Below are positions 7,510 through 14,404 of a stretch of DNA of 16,233 nucleotides, in pieces. Position 1 is the stretch's first letter, and each line of letters begins with the position of its first letter. Both the position numbers and the translations under genes were made by a program. The stretch is from Bifidobacterium breve. GTDB lineage: Bacteria; Actinomycetota; Acidimicrobiia; Acidimicrobiales; Ilumatobacteraceae. The notes under the pieces were generated by a model. The model ran no database searches. It worked only from the letters and a program-made list of their open reading frames with translations, and was not told where the DNA came from. The stretch covers positions 1-16,233 of the forward strand of contig CAMBPP010000019.1 in NCBI GenBank assembly GCA_945869715.1, in the 5' to 3' direction.

Positions 7510-8697
7510 ATGACTACTAATACTGGCCCACTTGCAGGAATCAAAGTTGTCGACATGTCGGTAATGATTTCCGGACCACTCACCGCAATGATGCTCGCCG
7601 ACTACGGTGCCGACGTCATCAAAGTGGAGTCACCGGGTCTTGGCGACCTCATGCGATTTCTTGGCACGAGCAAAGGTGGCATGACTGGTTTGTTCTCACT
7701 CAACAACCGTGGCAAGCGCGCCATTACGTTGAACGTGAAACAAGCTGAAGGCCTTGACGTTCTCAAAAAGCTCATTGCAGATGCCGACGTATTCATTCAG
7801 AACTTCCGCCCCGGCGCAATGGACCGTTTAGGCCTTGGTTATGACGACGTGAAGAAGTTCAACCCCAATCTCATTTATGTTTCTGTGAGCGGATACGGCC
7901 CTACTGGGCCCAATAGCCACCGCCGTGTGTACGACAACGTTATCCAAGCTGCAAGTGGCATGGCAGCAGTACAAACCGACCCAGCAACAGGCGCACCAGG
8001 CATGTTGCGCAACTTGGTGTGCGACAAGGTCACTTCCTACACCGCAATGCAAAGCATCACGTCGGCACTATTTGCACGTGAGCGCGGAATTGCCAAGGGT
8101 CAACACCTCACCATTGCAATGCTCGACTCGGCTGTTGCGTTTCTCTGGCCAGATGGCGGCATGGATGCAGCACTGCTCGACGACGACGCCACTCGTACAC
8201 CTACGCTCGGCGCTAATTATTCGGTCACTAAATTGTCTGATGGATATTGCGCAGGGGCAGCAGTGAGTGATGCCGAATTCCGCGGGTGGTGTGTCGCACT
8301 TGGTCATGCATCTATTGCCGATGACCCACGCTTTACCTCAGCAAAAAATCGTGGTCAAAATATGGAAGCACTCGTGTCGACCATGGCGAAGTATGCACTC
8401 GAAGCAAACCTCGACGATTTCTTGCGCGTCGCTGAAGAGAATGATGTTCCTGCATCACGAGTGAACACCATTGCCGACCTGCCGTCTGACCCTCAAATTA
8501 TTCACAACGAAGTGTTTGTTGAGCGCGTGCATCACACTGCAGGCAAAATGCGTGAAGTGCGCCCCGCAGTTATCTTTTCTGACACCAAATTACGCGTGAG
8601 TCGCCCAGCACCAATGGTGGGCGAACACAGCGATGAAATTGTGAGCGAACTTGGTTTCGATGCAGCGCACTTGCGCTCCATTGGCGCTATTTTGTAA
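7510..8697 (+). CDS. CaiB/BaiF (class III) CoA-transferase
   Basis: Class III CoA-transferase that moves CoA between acyl-CoA and a free carboxylic acid, a usual way of activating unusual acids before beta-oxidation. The 395 residues match the family. Landmarks are PLAGIKVVDMSVMISGPL at the N-terminus (7-24), DYGADVIKVESPGLGD (31-46), SLNNRGKRAITLN (63-75) and FIQNFRPGAMDRLGLGYDDV (95-114). The catalytic aspartate is D172 in NLVCDKVTSYTAMQ, where the acyl-enzyme anhydride forms. The C-terminal half carries the usual DDPRF-type segment (IADDPRFTSAKNR). The substrate is not evident. It follows the amidase by 25 bp, so an amide-derived acid could be its acceptor; this is inference. Its last 11 bases overlap the end of the convergent acyl-CoA dehydrogenase gene. 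Confidence 0.94.
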   Translation: MTTNTGPLAGIKVVDMSVMISGPLTAMMLADYGADVIKVESPGLGDLMRFLGTSKGGMTGLFSLNNRGKRAITLNVKQAEGLDVLKKLIADADVFIQNFRPGAMDRLGLGYDDVKKFNPNLIYVSVSGYGPTGPNSHRRVYDNVIQAASGMAAVQTDPATGAPGMLRNLVCDKVTSYTAMQSITSALFARERGIAKGQHLTIAMLDSAVAFLWPDGGMDAALLDDDATRTPTLGANYSVTKLSDGYCAGAAVSDAEFRGWCVALGHASIADDPRFTSAKNRGQNMEALVSTMAKYALEANLDDFLRVAEENDVPASRVNTIADLPSDPQIIHNEVFVERVHHTAGKMREVRPAVIFSDTKLRVSRPAPMVGEHSDEIVSELGFDAAHLRSIGAIL

Positions 8698-9844
8698 TTG
8701 AACGACCAACAATTTCTTTCATAATTTCGGTGGTGCCACCGTAGATGGTTTGAATGCGGCTGTCGGCCCATGCTCGTGCAATGGGGTATTCCATCATGTA
8801 GCCATAACCGCCGTGCAACTGCAAGCAACGGTCGACCACTTTGTTTTGTAGTTCGGTGGTCCAGAACTTCGCGGCTGCTGCTTGTTCTGCAGAAAGATTG
8901 CCTTCACAGTGCAGCTCTACACACCGGTCTACATACACCTGTGCAATTTGCACTTCGGTTGCAAGTTCAGCAAGAAGGAACTTGCTGTTTTGGAACTGTG
9001 AAATAGATTGCCCAAATGCTTTGCGTTCTTTGGTGTAATCGAGAGTCCAGTGCAATGCTGCATCGGCAACTGCAACAGCACCCACAGCAATACCGAGGCG
9101 CTCTTGAGCAAGGTTGGTCATGAGATACACGAAACCATTGCCCTCTTCGCCTAATACGTTTTCGCCAGGAACTTCAACGTCGGAAAAGAAAAGCTCTGCA
9201 GTATCTTGGGCATGCATTCCTAACTTGTTGAGGTTGCGCCCACGTTCGAAGCCTTTCATTCCGCGTTCAACAAGCAACAACGAAATGCCGCGGTGCCCTT
9301 TTTCCGGGTCGGTGCGACATACAACAATGACCACATCGCTGTTGATGCCATTCGAGATAAAAGTTTTGGCACCATTAACAACAAATGCACCACCCTTTTT
9401 GAGACCAGTTGTGCGAATGCCTGCCACATCACTTCCCGTATTGGGTTCAGTAATTCCGAGCGCTCCAATAACTTCACCGGTCACCATGCCCGGCAAAAAG
9501 CGCGAACGTTGTTCGTCGTTGGCGAGACCAAGAAAGTACGGAAGCACAATGTCGTTGTGCAGGGTGATTCCGTTAGCACTACCAATGACTCCAGTTGTAC
9601 CAATTTCTTCAGCCATGATTGCCGCAAAGTGATAGTCGTCTGTGTCGCCACCGCCGTATGCAGCAGGAACATTGAGACCAAGAAAACCTTGCTTGCCAGC
9701 ATTAAGCCACAACTCGCGAGGCGTAATGCCCGCACTCTCCCACTCCTCGTGATGAGGCACAACTTCTTTATCGAGCCACGAACGGAAAGTGGAACGAAAT
9801 TGCTGGTGGACATCATCAAAAATTGTGCGTGGGAATGCTTCCAT
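8687..9844 (-). CDS. Acyl-CoA dehydrogenase, FAD-dependent (LCAD-like)
   Basis: FAD enzyme that introduces the trans-2 double bond into acyl-CoA, first step of beta-oxidation or branched-chain acid breakdown. It is a complete 385-residue protein. Signatures are ALGITEPNTGSD (128-139, FAD/substrate loop), RKAFGQSISQFQ (274-285), CLQLHGGYGYMMEYPIAR (340-357) and IYGGTTEIMK (367-376). The position of the MCAD-type catalytic Glu in YEGT is Gly here, as in LCAD and isovaleryl-CoA dehydrogenase relatives. The base is therefore more likely E248 in LAQERLGIA, which matches the LCAD Glu261 context. TAGCGT lies 7 nt upstream of ATG 9844 as a leaderless -10 candidate. It is convergent with the CoA-transferase (11-bp overlap), so the two may serve one pathway but use separate transcripts. 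Confidence 0.95.
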   Translation of the reverse strand: MEAFPRTIFDDVHQQFRSTFRSWLDKEVVPHHEEWESAGITPRELWLNAGKQGFLGLNVPAAYGGGDTDDYHFAAIMAEEIGTTGVIGSANGITLHNDIVLPYFLGLANDEQRSRFLPGMVTGEVIGALGITEPNTGSDVAGIRTTGLKKGGAFVVNGAKTFISNGINSDVVIVVCRTDPEKGHRGISLLLVERGMKGFERGRNLNKLGMHAQDTAELFFSDVEVPGENVLGEEGNGFVYLMTNLAQERLGIAVGAVAVADAALHWTLDYTKERKAFGQSISQFQNSKFLLAELATEVQIAQVYVDRCVELHCEGNLSAEQAAAAKFWTTELQNKVVDRCLQLHGGYGYMMEYPIARAWADSRIQTIYGGTTEIMKEIVGRSITK

Positions 9845-9851
9845 TCATCTC

Positions 9852-9857
9852 ACGCTA
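9852..9857 (-). promoter_or_regulatory. Possible -10 element (TAGCGT) for the acyl-CoA dehydrogenase
   Basis: On the minus strand TAGCGT fits TANNNT and is followed by GAGATGA (7 nt) and then ATG 9844. This suggests a leaderless message started between the membrane-protein gene and the dehydrogenase. The purines in GAGATGA could instead act as a weak ribosome-binding site if transcription comes from further upstream. Confidence 0.35.
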
Positions 9858-9897
9858 GATGTTGGTGATGCCGAAAGAAAAACTGTAAACGAAGTAA

Positions 9898-10635
9898 CTA
9901 GCTAGCAAGCACAGCGCGCGCAACAAGATCGACACCAAAAGCAGTGAGAATTGCTAGGTACAAGAGCCCCGTTGCTGCCATTACTGCCGAATAACTGCGT
10001 TCTTTAAGTGCTGCTTTTGTGACCACCACAAGTACTGCTGTAGTAACGACACAGGCGATCCAGAACCAGCCAAGGGTGCCATTCCAGCCATCATCAATGG
10101 ACCCGTTGATAACGCTCACCATTCCGGTTGGCAAAAGCATTGCGACTACTTCTAGAGGCAGAGCCCAGTACATGACGTCCACAAGGTCATTGAGCAACTT
10201 GCGCGGCATTCCTGGCTGCACCAAGTACCAGTGACCCAACAACATGGCATCGGTAATGGCGCCCAAGAACATTGCTCCAATAACAACGCGAAATGTTGCC
10301 AACAAAGAATCGCCAAGGCCGCTAGCCACATCGAGTGCACCAGCAACGACACCGATGCCACCAATGAGTGGCGCAATGAGCAGGCGATGCGGCGGGGTCT
10401 TTCCTAATGTAAGCAATGCAAGCGCGCCAACAATGAGCGATGCACCTTCGCGCACTGGCACCACTCCTAAGACCAGCCCACAGGCAAACGCACCAGCAGC
10501 CATTGCTGCATAGACACCATGCAAGAGCCACGTGTAGCCACGGCCAATTTCACTGTTGCGGGTAGTGAGCCAACAAAAAAGCAGACCTCCACTTGCCCAT
10601 TGCAGAAGTACTGTGGCCGCATCGAGTCGCATCAC
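9898..10635 (-). CDS. Multi-pass membrane protein of unknown function
   Basis: I do not recognise the family. The product (245 residues from GTG 10635) is almost entirely hydrophobic, with about seven or eight membrane segments separated by short loops. A notable interior motif is LLGHWYLVQPGMPRKLLNDL, with His, Trp and Tyr next to a membrane segment, suggestive of a cofactor or ligand site but unproven. A charged loop with SIDDGWNGT lies between later segments. GTG 10635 is preferred because TAGGTT sits 7 nt upstream as a leaderless -10. ATG 10632 (MRLDAATVLL) and TTG 10644 are in-frame alternatives. It stands between the amidohydrolase (47-56 bp upstream, same strand) and the acyl-CoA dehydrogenase (53 bp downstream), without overlap, so operon membership is uncertain. 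A transporter or respiratory-type membrane subunit are possibilities only. Confidence 0.8.
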   Translation of the reverse strand: MMRLDAATVLLQWASGGLLFCWLTTRNSEIGRGYTWLLHGVYAAMAAGAFACGLVLGVVPVREGASLIVGALALLTLGKTPPHRLLIAPLIGGIGVVAGALDVASGLGDSLLATFRVVIGAMFLGAITDAMLLGHWYLVQPGMPRKLLNDLVDVMYWALPLEVVAMLLPTGMVSVINGSIDDGWNGTLGWFWIACVVTTAVLVVVTKAALKERSYSAVMAATGLLYLAILTAFGVDLVARAVLAS

Positions 10636-10642
10636 GACATGC

Positions 10643-10648
10643 AACCTA
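10643..10648 (-). promoter_or_regulatory. Possible -10 element (TAGGTT) for the membrane protein gene
   Basis: TAGGTT on the minus strand fits TANNNT, with GCATGTC (7 nt) before GTG 10635. If used, transcription would start at the GTG and the message would be leaderless. It is part of the palindrome AACCTAGGTT (10643-10652). Confidence 0.3.
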
Positions 10649-10691
10649 GGCGACGCAACCCCGTGAACAGTGAATTTGTGACCAAAAACTC

Positions 10692-12404
10692 CTAGCGCGC
10701 GGTCACCGTGTCGGTATCGCGACCCGAGCGCAACAAGGTTCCGGGCCGTGCTGTGAGAATTTCTCCGTTACGTACCGTTTCAACACCATTGATGAGAACG
10801 TGGTTGATTCCTTCAGCTTCCCCATATACGCGTCCGGCGCCCGCAGGCATATCGAACTTTGTGTACACCGGACCAGGGCCAACAGTGAGCGGGTCGAGTA
10901 CCACAACGTCGGCACAGTAACCCACTTCAATACGACCGCGATTGCGCAAGCCGTACAGGCGAGCTGGCTGCTCGGTGAGGTGGTACACCGCTTCTTCGAG
11001 GTCCATGAGTTTTTCATCACGTACAGCGCGAGCAATGAGTGTCGTTGAAAAAGCAAAGCTGTCAATCATGTCGAGGTGAGCGCCTGCATCGCTTGCACCC
11101 ACAATGGCGCGCTCATCGCGCCACACTTCAACACGGCGCTTCCATGTTGCCGTATCTTGACCTTTATCTTGGTTGGCAATGACCGTGCGCAAATTGTCGT
11201 CGATGACGATGTCCATTAAGAGATCCCATGGCTCTACATTGAGTTCTTTTGCAATGTCACCAATGAGACGACCTGCATATTTCTGCCACTTGTCGGTGAA
11301 GGTTTCGAGCAAAATGTATGCGCCCCAGTTACCAATAGAGCGAGTGGGGCCCAGTGTGCTTTGCGCCAAACGATTCATTTCTTCACGACCCTTCGGGTCA
11401 CGCATCATGGTGAGCTTCACATCGTCGGGAAGCGCCATCAGTTCGTCCCAACCGTTCAAAATGTCGAGAATAAAACCGCTCTTGAAGTTCAAACGAATAC
11501 GGAAGGTGTCGGGCAAGGTGAGTGCGATGACTTTGCCACCACGCTCAGCAGCAATATCGAACCCTTTCAACTGATGTTGAACAAGGTCCCAGTTCTGGGC
11601 ATACACCTGCAACAAGTTCCAGTTCAACGGACGGTTCGCTGCTGCACTCATGTCGCCCATGAGCTCAAAAGTCTCTTGGGCAAATTCACCTACTGCAGGA
11701 ATGAATTCAAGTGTGGTTCCAGGAAATTCTTCAACCACTGCACACAATGCAATGAGTTCTTTACGCGAACCGTGACGCGACGGAACAGGAACACCGGTGT
11801 GGTCGTTATGACTAGGAGACCATGTGGAAGAAAAGCCCATGCCACCTGCACGCAAGCCGTCACGCAGCAGGTTGCACATTTCTTCAATTTCTTCGTCGGT
11901 CGCTTCACGTTGGTTAGCGGCATCGTGCATTACTACGCGGCGCAGTGCGCTATGACCAACAAGGAAACCAGCATTCGGCATCAAGGTGCCATCGAGTGCA
12001 TCAAGATACTCAGCTGTCGTGGTCCAGTTCCAAGGCAGACCTTGCTGCAACGACTCGAGCGGCATGCCTTCAACACGAGCCAACATCCGCATGAGATAAT
12101 CGCCATCTTGTGGAGTGAGTGGCGCAATGGTGAAACCGCAGTTGCCACCAATGACGGTGGTAACACCATGCAATGGCGATGGGCTGAGTGACGTATCCCA
12201 AAATGCTTGAGCGTCGTAGTGCGTGTGAAGGTCGATGAAACCAGGTGTGACTACTTTGCCAGTGGCATCGATGGTTTGATGCGCAGATTCGGTGATGTTG
12301 CCAATTTGAGTAATACGCCCATCAACAATTCCCACGTCGGCACGTCGGCGCACTGCACCCGTACCGTCAATAACATCTCCACCGGTAATTAGAACGTCGA
12401 GCAT
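10692..12404 (-). CDS. D-aminoacylase-like amidohydrolase (large actinobacterial subgroup)
   Basis: Metal-dependent amidohydrolase of the N-acyl-D-amino-acid deacylase / dihydroorotase-like branch, expected to cleave an amide or cyclic amide. It has 570 residues, the size of the long actinobacterial subgroup. An N-terminal beta-sandwich part (LITGGDVIDGTG, 5-16) precedes the barrel. Metal-site features are H60 and H62 in GFIDLHTHYDAQ, the conserved Cys89 in GGNCGFT, a GHSALRR segment (150-156) and the catalytic Asp439 in VGASDAGAH. The C-terminal sandwich (LYGLRNRGRIEVGYCADVVV) closes the composite domain. The true substrate is often unknown for this subgroup and is not shown here. The start has a strong GGGGGA ribosome-binding site. 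It lies 27 bp after the M24 gene and may also have its own promoter. Confidence 0.9.
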   Translation of the reverse strand: MLDVLITGGDVIDGTGAVRRRADVGIVDGRITQIGNITESAHQTIDATGKVVTPGFIDLHTHYDAQAFWDTSLSPSPLHGVTTVIGGNCGFTIAPLTPQDGDYLMRMLARVEGMPLESLQQGLPWNWTTTAEYLDALDGTLMPNAGFLVGHSALRRVVMHDAANQREATDEEIEEMCNLLRDGLRAGGMGFSSTWSPSHNDHTGVPVPSRHGSRKELIALCAVVEEFPGTTLEFIPAVGEFAQETFELMGDMSAAANRPLNWNLLQVYAQNWDLVQHQLKGFDIAAERGGKVIALTLPDTFRIRLNFKSGFILDILNGWDELMALPDDVKLTMMRDPKGREEMNRLAQSTLGPTRSIGNWGAYILLETFTDKWQKYAGRLIGDIAKELNVEPWDLLMDIVIDDNLRTVIANQDKGQDTATWKRRVEVWRDERAIVGASDAGAHLDMIDSFAFSTTLIARAVRDEKLMDLEEAVYHLTEQPARLYGLRNRGRIEVGYCADVVVLDPLTVGPGPVYTKFDMPAGAGRVYGEAEGINHVLINGVETVRNGEILTARPGTLLRSGRDTDTVTAR

Positions 12405-12407
12405 GAT

Positions 12408-12413
12408 TCCCCC
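12408..12413 (-). promoter_or_regulatory. Shine-Dalgarno (GGGGGA) of the amidohydrolase gene
   Basis: Minus-strand GGGGGA ends 3 nt before ATG 12404, close but clear. It resembles the GGGGG-type site of the CoA-transferase and fixes the start codon. Confidence 0.6.
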
Positions 12414-12428
12414 ATCTCTCAGGTTCTT

Positions 12429-12434
12429 AATCTA
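12429..12434 (-). promoter_or_regulatory. Possible internal promoter -10 (TAGATT) overlapping the M24 stop codon
   Basis: TAGATT fits TANNNT, and its first three bases are the TAG stop of the M24 peptidase. Transcription from it would start near 12422 and give a leader of about 18 nt carrying the GGGGGA site. This could let the amidohydrolase be expressed apart from the lipoyl operon. Confidence 0.3.
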
Positions 12435-13556
12435 TGCGAGAACTACCAAATCATGCGAGACGTGGTTCATGGCCAGCGGCCCTTGGTCGGTCGCCACCAC
12501 AATGTCTTCCAAACGCATGCCGAATCGACCTGGAATATAGATTCCTGGCTCGATGCTAAATGCATGCCCAGCAAGCAATGCTTCAGTATTTCCCGCCACG
12601 ATGTAGGGGTCTTCATGGGCTTCCATGCCAATGCCGTGGCCCGTGCGATGCACGAAATACTCGCCAAAGCCAGCTTCGGCAATGACTCGCCGGGCAGCTT
12701 CATCGACCGATTCACAGGTAGCACCCACTTGGGCTGAAGCAACCGAAGCAGCTTGCGCCTTTTGCAACACGGCATACGCTTCCAAAATTTCCTGCGATGG
12801 TGTACCTAAATGCACACAGCGCGTGATGTCGCTGCAGTAATCGGCCATGGTTCCACCAAAATCACACAGCACAATTTCACCATGGCGAATCACACGTGAT
12901 CCGGGATGATGATGTGGGCTCGCTGCATTTTCCCCGGCCGCAACGATTGCGAAGTTCACCACATCGTGACCCTCTTCTAAAAGTCGTGCTGAAATATCGG
13001 CCGACACTTGCGCTTCTGTACGACCTACCAATGGAATAAGACCAGATTGCAATTGCGTAGCTACGCGGTCTGCGGCTGCCCCAGCACGCTGCAATGCTTC
13101 AATTTCGCTTTGAGTTTTTACTTTGCGTAATGGCCCTACAACATCAACAGCTCGCGAGTAGTGAACAGAAGGTGCAAAAGCAAGTAGTTCTACTAAGAAG
13201 CGTGCCCACATTTGATCGCCCACCGATGCCGTGCGGGCACCTTTAATGAGTTGTGCCACCAGCGCAACCGGATTATCGGTTTCATTCCACGCAGCAAGTG
13301 TGAACACCGTGGGGTGCAATGCAACACGAGGAGCCTCTAAGCGAGGGATGACCAACGTTGCAAGCCCTTCTTGTGGCACCACCAACATGGTGAGGCGTTC
13401 AAGTGGCATTGCGTGGTAGCCGGTGAGATACGGAAGATCGTGCCCAACAGACAACAACAGCGCATCAATATTTTGCGCCGTCATTTCTTTTTGAACCCGT
13501 GCAACGCGCTCTTCGTAAATGCGCGTTGGTAGTGCGTGTGATTCGCGTGAATTCAT
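12432..13556 (-). CDS. M24 family metallopeptidase (Xaa-Pro aminopeptidase/dipeptidase type)
   Basis: Pita-bread-fold dinuclear metallopeptidase, predicted to release N-terminal residues before proline or split Xaa-Pro dipeptides in the cytoplasm. The 374 residues comprise the N-terminal creatinase-like domain (about 10-140, with VGHDLPYLTGYHAMP at 37-51) and the catalytic domain (about 150-374). All five metal ligands are visible: D232 (LCDFGGT), D243 (SDITR), H307 (HRTGHGIGMEAHEDP), E336 (FSIEPGIYIPGRFGMR) and E350 (MRLEDIV). The extra histidines HHHPGS (215-220) match the substrate-binding His of the family. Its ATG overlaps the pirin stop in ATGA (13553-13556), so translation is coupled. 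M24 members with this sequence can also be creatinase-like or have no known peptide substrate. Confidence 0.93.
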   Translation of the reverse strand: MNSRESHALPTRIYEERVARVQKEMTAQNIDALLLSVGHDLPYLTGYHAMPLERLTMLVVPQEGLATLVIPRLEAPRVALHPTVFTLAAWNETDNPVALVAQLIKGARTASVGDQMWARFLVELLAFAPSVHYSRAVDVVGPLRKVKTQSEIEALQRAGAAADRVATQLQSGLIPLVGRTEAQVSADISARLLEEGHDVVNFAIVAAGENAASPHHHPGSRVIRHGEIVLCDFGGTMADYCSDITRCVHLGTPSQEILEAYAVLQKAQAASVASAQVGATCESVDEAARRVIAEAGFGEYFVHRTGHGIGMEAHEDPYIVAGNTEALLAGHAFSIEPGIYIPGRFGMRLEDIVVATDQGPLAMNHVSHDLVVLA

Positions 13557-14404
13557 CGAACCAGTGTCCCTGCTTGGTACTCTTCGAATGCCTGGGCAAT
13601 TTCTTCTTGTGTATTCATCACAAATGGACCATACCGAGCAACAGGTTCACCCAGTGGTTCGCCACCAAGTAAAAGCACACTGGCGCCACTGGCGCTATGC
13701 ACGCGTACCTCACCAGCACTGCGTTCAAGCACCACCATTTGGCCGTCAACAGCTTTTTCACCGTTGACTTCTACCTCTCCGCCAAAGACATGCACCAATG
13801 CAGTGTGACCTTCTTGCGGGGCCCACGCCACTTGGTCGCCTGCAGCAAATTCAATGTGCGCATAAGTAACAGGGCTTGTGGTGTTCACCTTCCCGCGCAC
13901 ACCTGCCACTTCGCCTGCAACAACTTTCATGACCCCGCCCTTGGCAAGAGTATGCGCCACAATTTCTTCGGCATCGAAACCTTGATAACGCGGTGCAATC
14001 ATTTTCTTTGCAGCGGGAAGATTGACCCATAATTGAAAGCCATGCATTTTTCCACCCAGTTTCAGCATCGATGCTGGCGGCAATTCGCTATGCACTACTC
14101 CCGACCCGGCGGTCATCCATTGCACGCCACCTGGCGTAATGGTTCCTACTCCACCTGAAGAATCGCGATGCTCCATGGCGCCATGCAACAGGTACGTGAC
14201 TGTTTCAAAACCACGGTGAGGATGCTCGGGCGCACCCACTGCTTCGCCTGGGCCGTATTCCACCGGGCCCATTTCATCGAGCAATAAAAATGGGTCAATA
14301 TGGTCGAGCGATGCAGTGGGAAATGGCCGGCGCACAACAAAGCCGCCACCTTCAACTGTGCGGTGAGCCTGTACTACTTCAACAACTGCTCTCATGGGGC
14401 TCAC
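13553..14404 (-). CDS. Pirin family protein (iron-binding bicupin)
   Basis: Bicupin of the pirin family, 283 residues, complete. The N-terminal cupin has the Fe ligands placed as in human pirin: H61 and H63 (APEHPHRGFETVTY), H105 and E107 (SGVVHSELPP). The following GGKMHGFQLWVNLPAAKKM (about 117-135) is a family hallmark. The C-terminal cupin (about 160-245) lacks metal ligands, as usual. Pirins act as quercetin dioxygenases or as regulators; in Serratia marcescens a pirin was reported to bind the E1 subunit of pyruvate dehydrogenase. That fits its place directly behind E2 and LipBA. The start GTG 14404 overlaps the LipBA stop (GTGA); ATG 14395 (MRAVVEVV) is the alternative. It is coupled in turn to the M24 gene by ATGA. 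Whether it is enzyme or regulator cannot be read from sequence. Confidence 0.94.
   Translation of the reverse strand: MSPMRAVVEVVQAHRTVEGGGFVVRRPFPTASLDHIDPFLLLDEMGPVEYGPGEAVGAPEHPHRGFETVTYLLHGAMEHRDSSGGVGTITPGGVQWMTAGSGVVHSELPPASMLKLGGKMHGFQLWVNLPAAKKMIAPRYQGFDAEEIVAHTLAKGGVMKVVAGEVAGVRGKVNTTSPVTYAHIEFAAGDQVAWAPQEGHTALVHVFGGEVEVNGEKAVDGQMVVLERSAGEVRVHSASGASVLLLGGEPLGEPVARYGPFVMNTQEEIAQAFEEYQAGTLVR

Noticed and set aside
8687..9844. Acyl-CoA dehydrogenase as inactive because the YEGT glutamate is missing
   Set aside because: LCAD and isovaleryl-CoA dehydrogenase types place the base elsewhere; E248 in LAQERL fits that position.
9898..9906. CTAGCTAG-type palindrome near the membrane-protein stop
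   Set aside because: It is too short, partly within coding sequence, and has no second copy in the window.
11361..12191. 276-residue plus-strand ORF inside the amidohydrolase gene
   Set aside because: The composition (many Thr, His, Cys) is that of a reverse-frame shadow, while the minus-strand gene carries all catalytic motifs.
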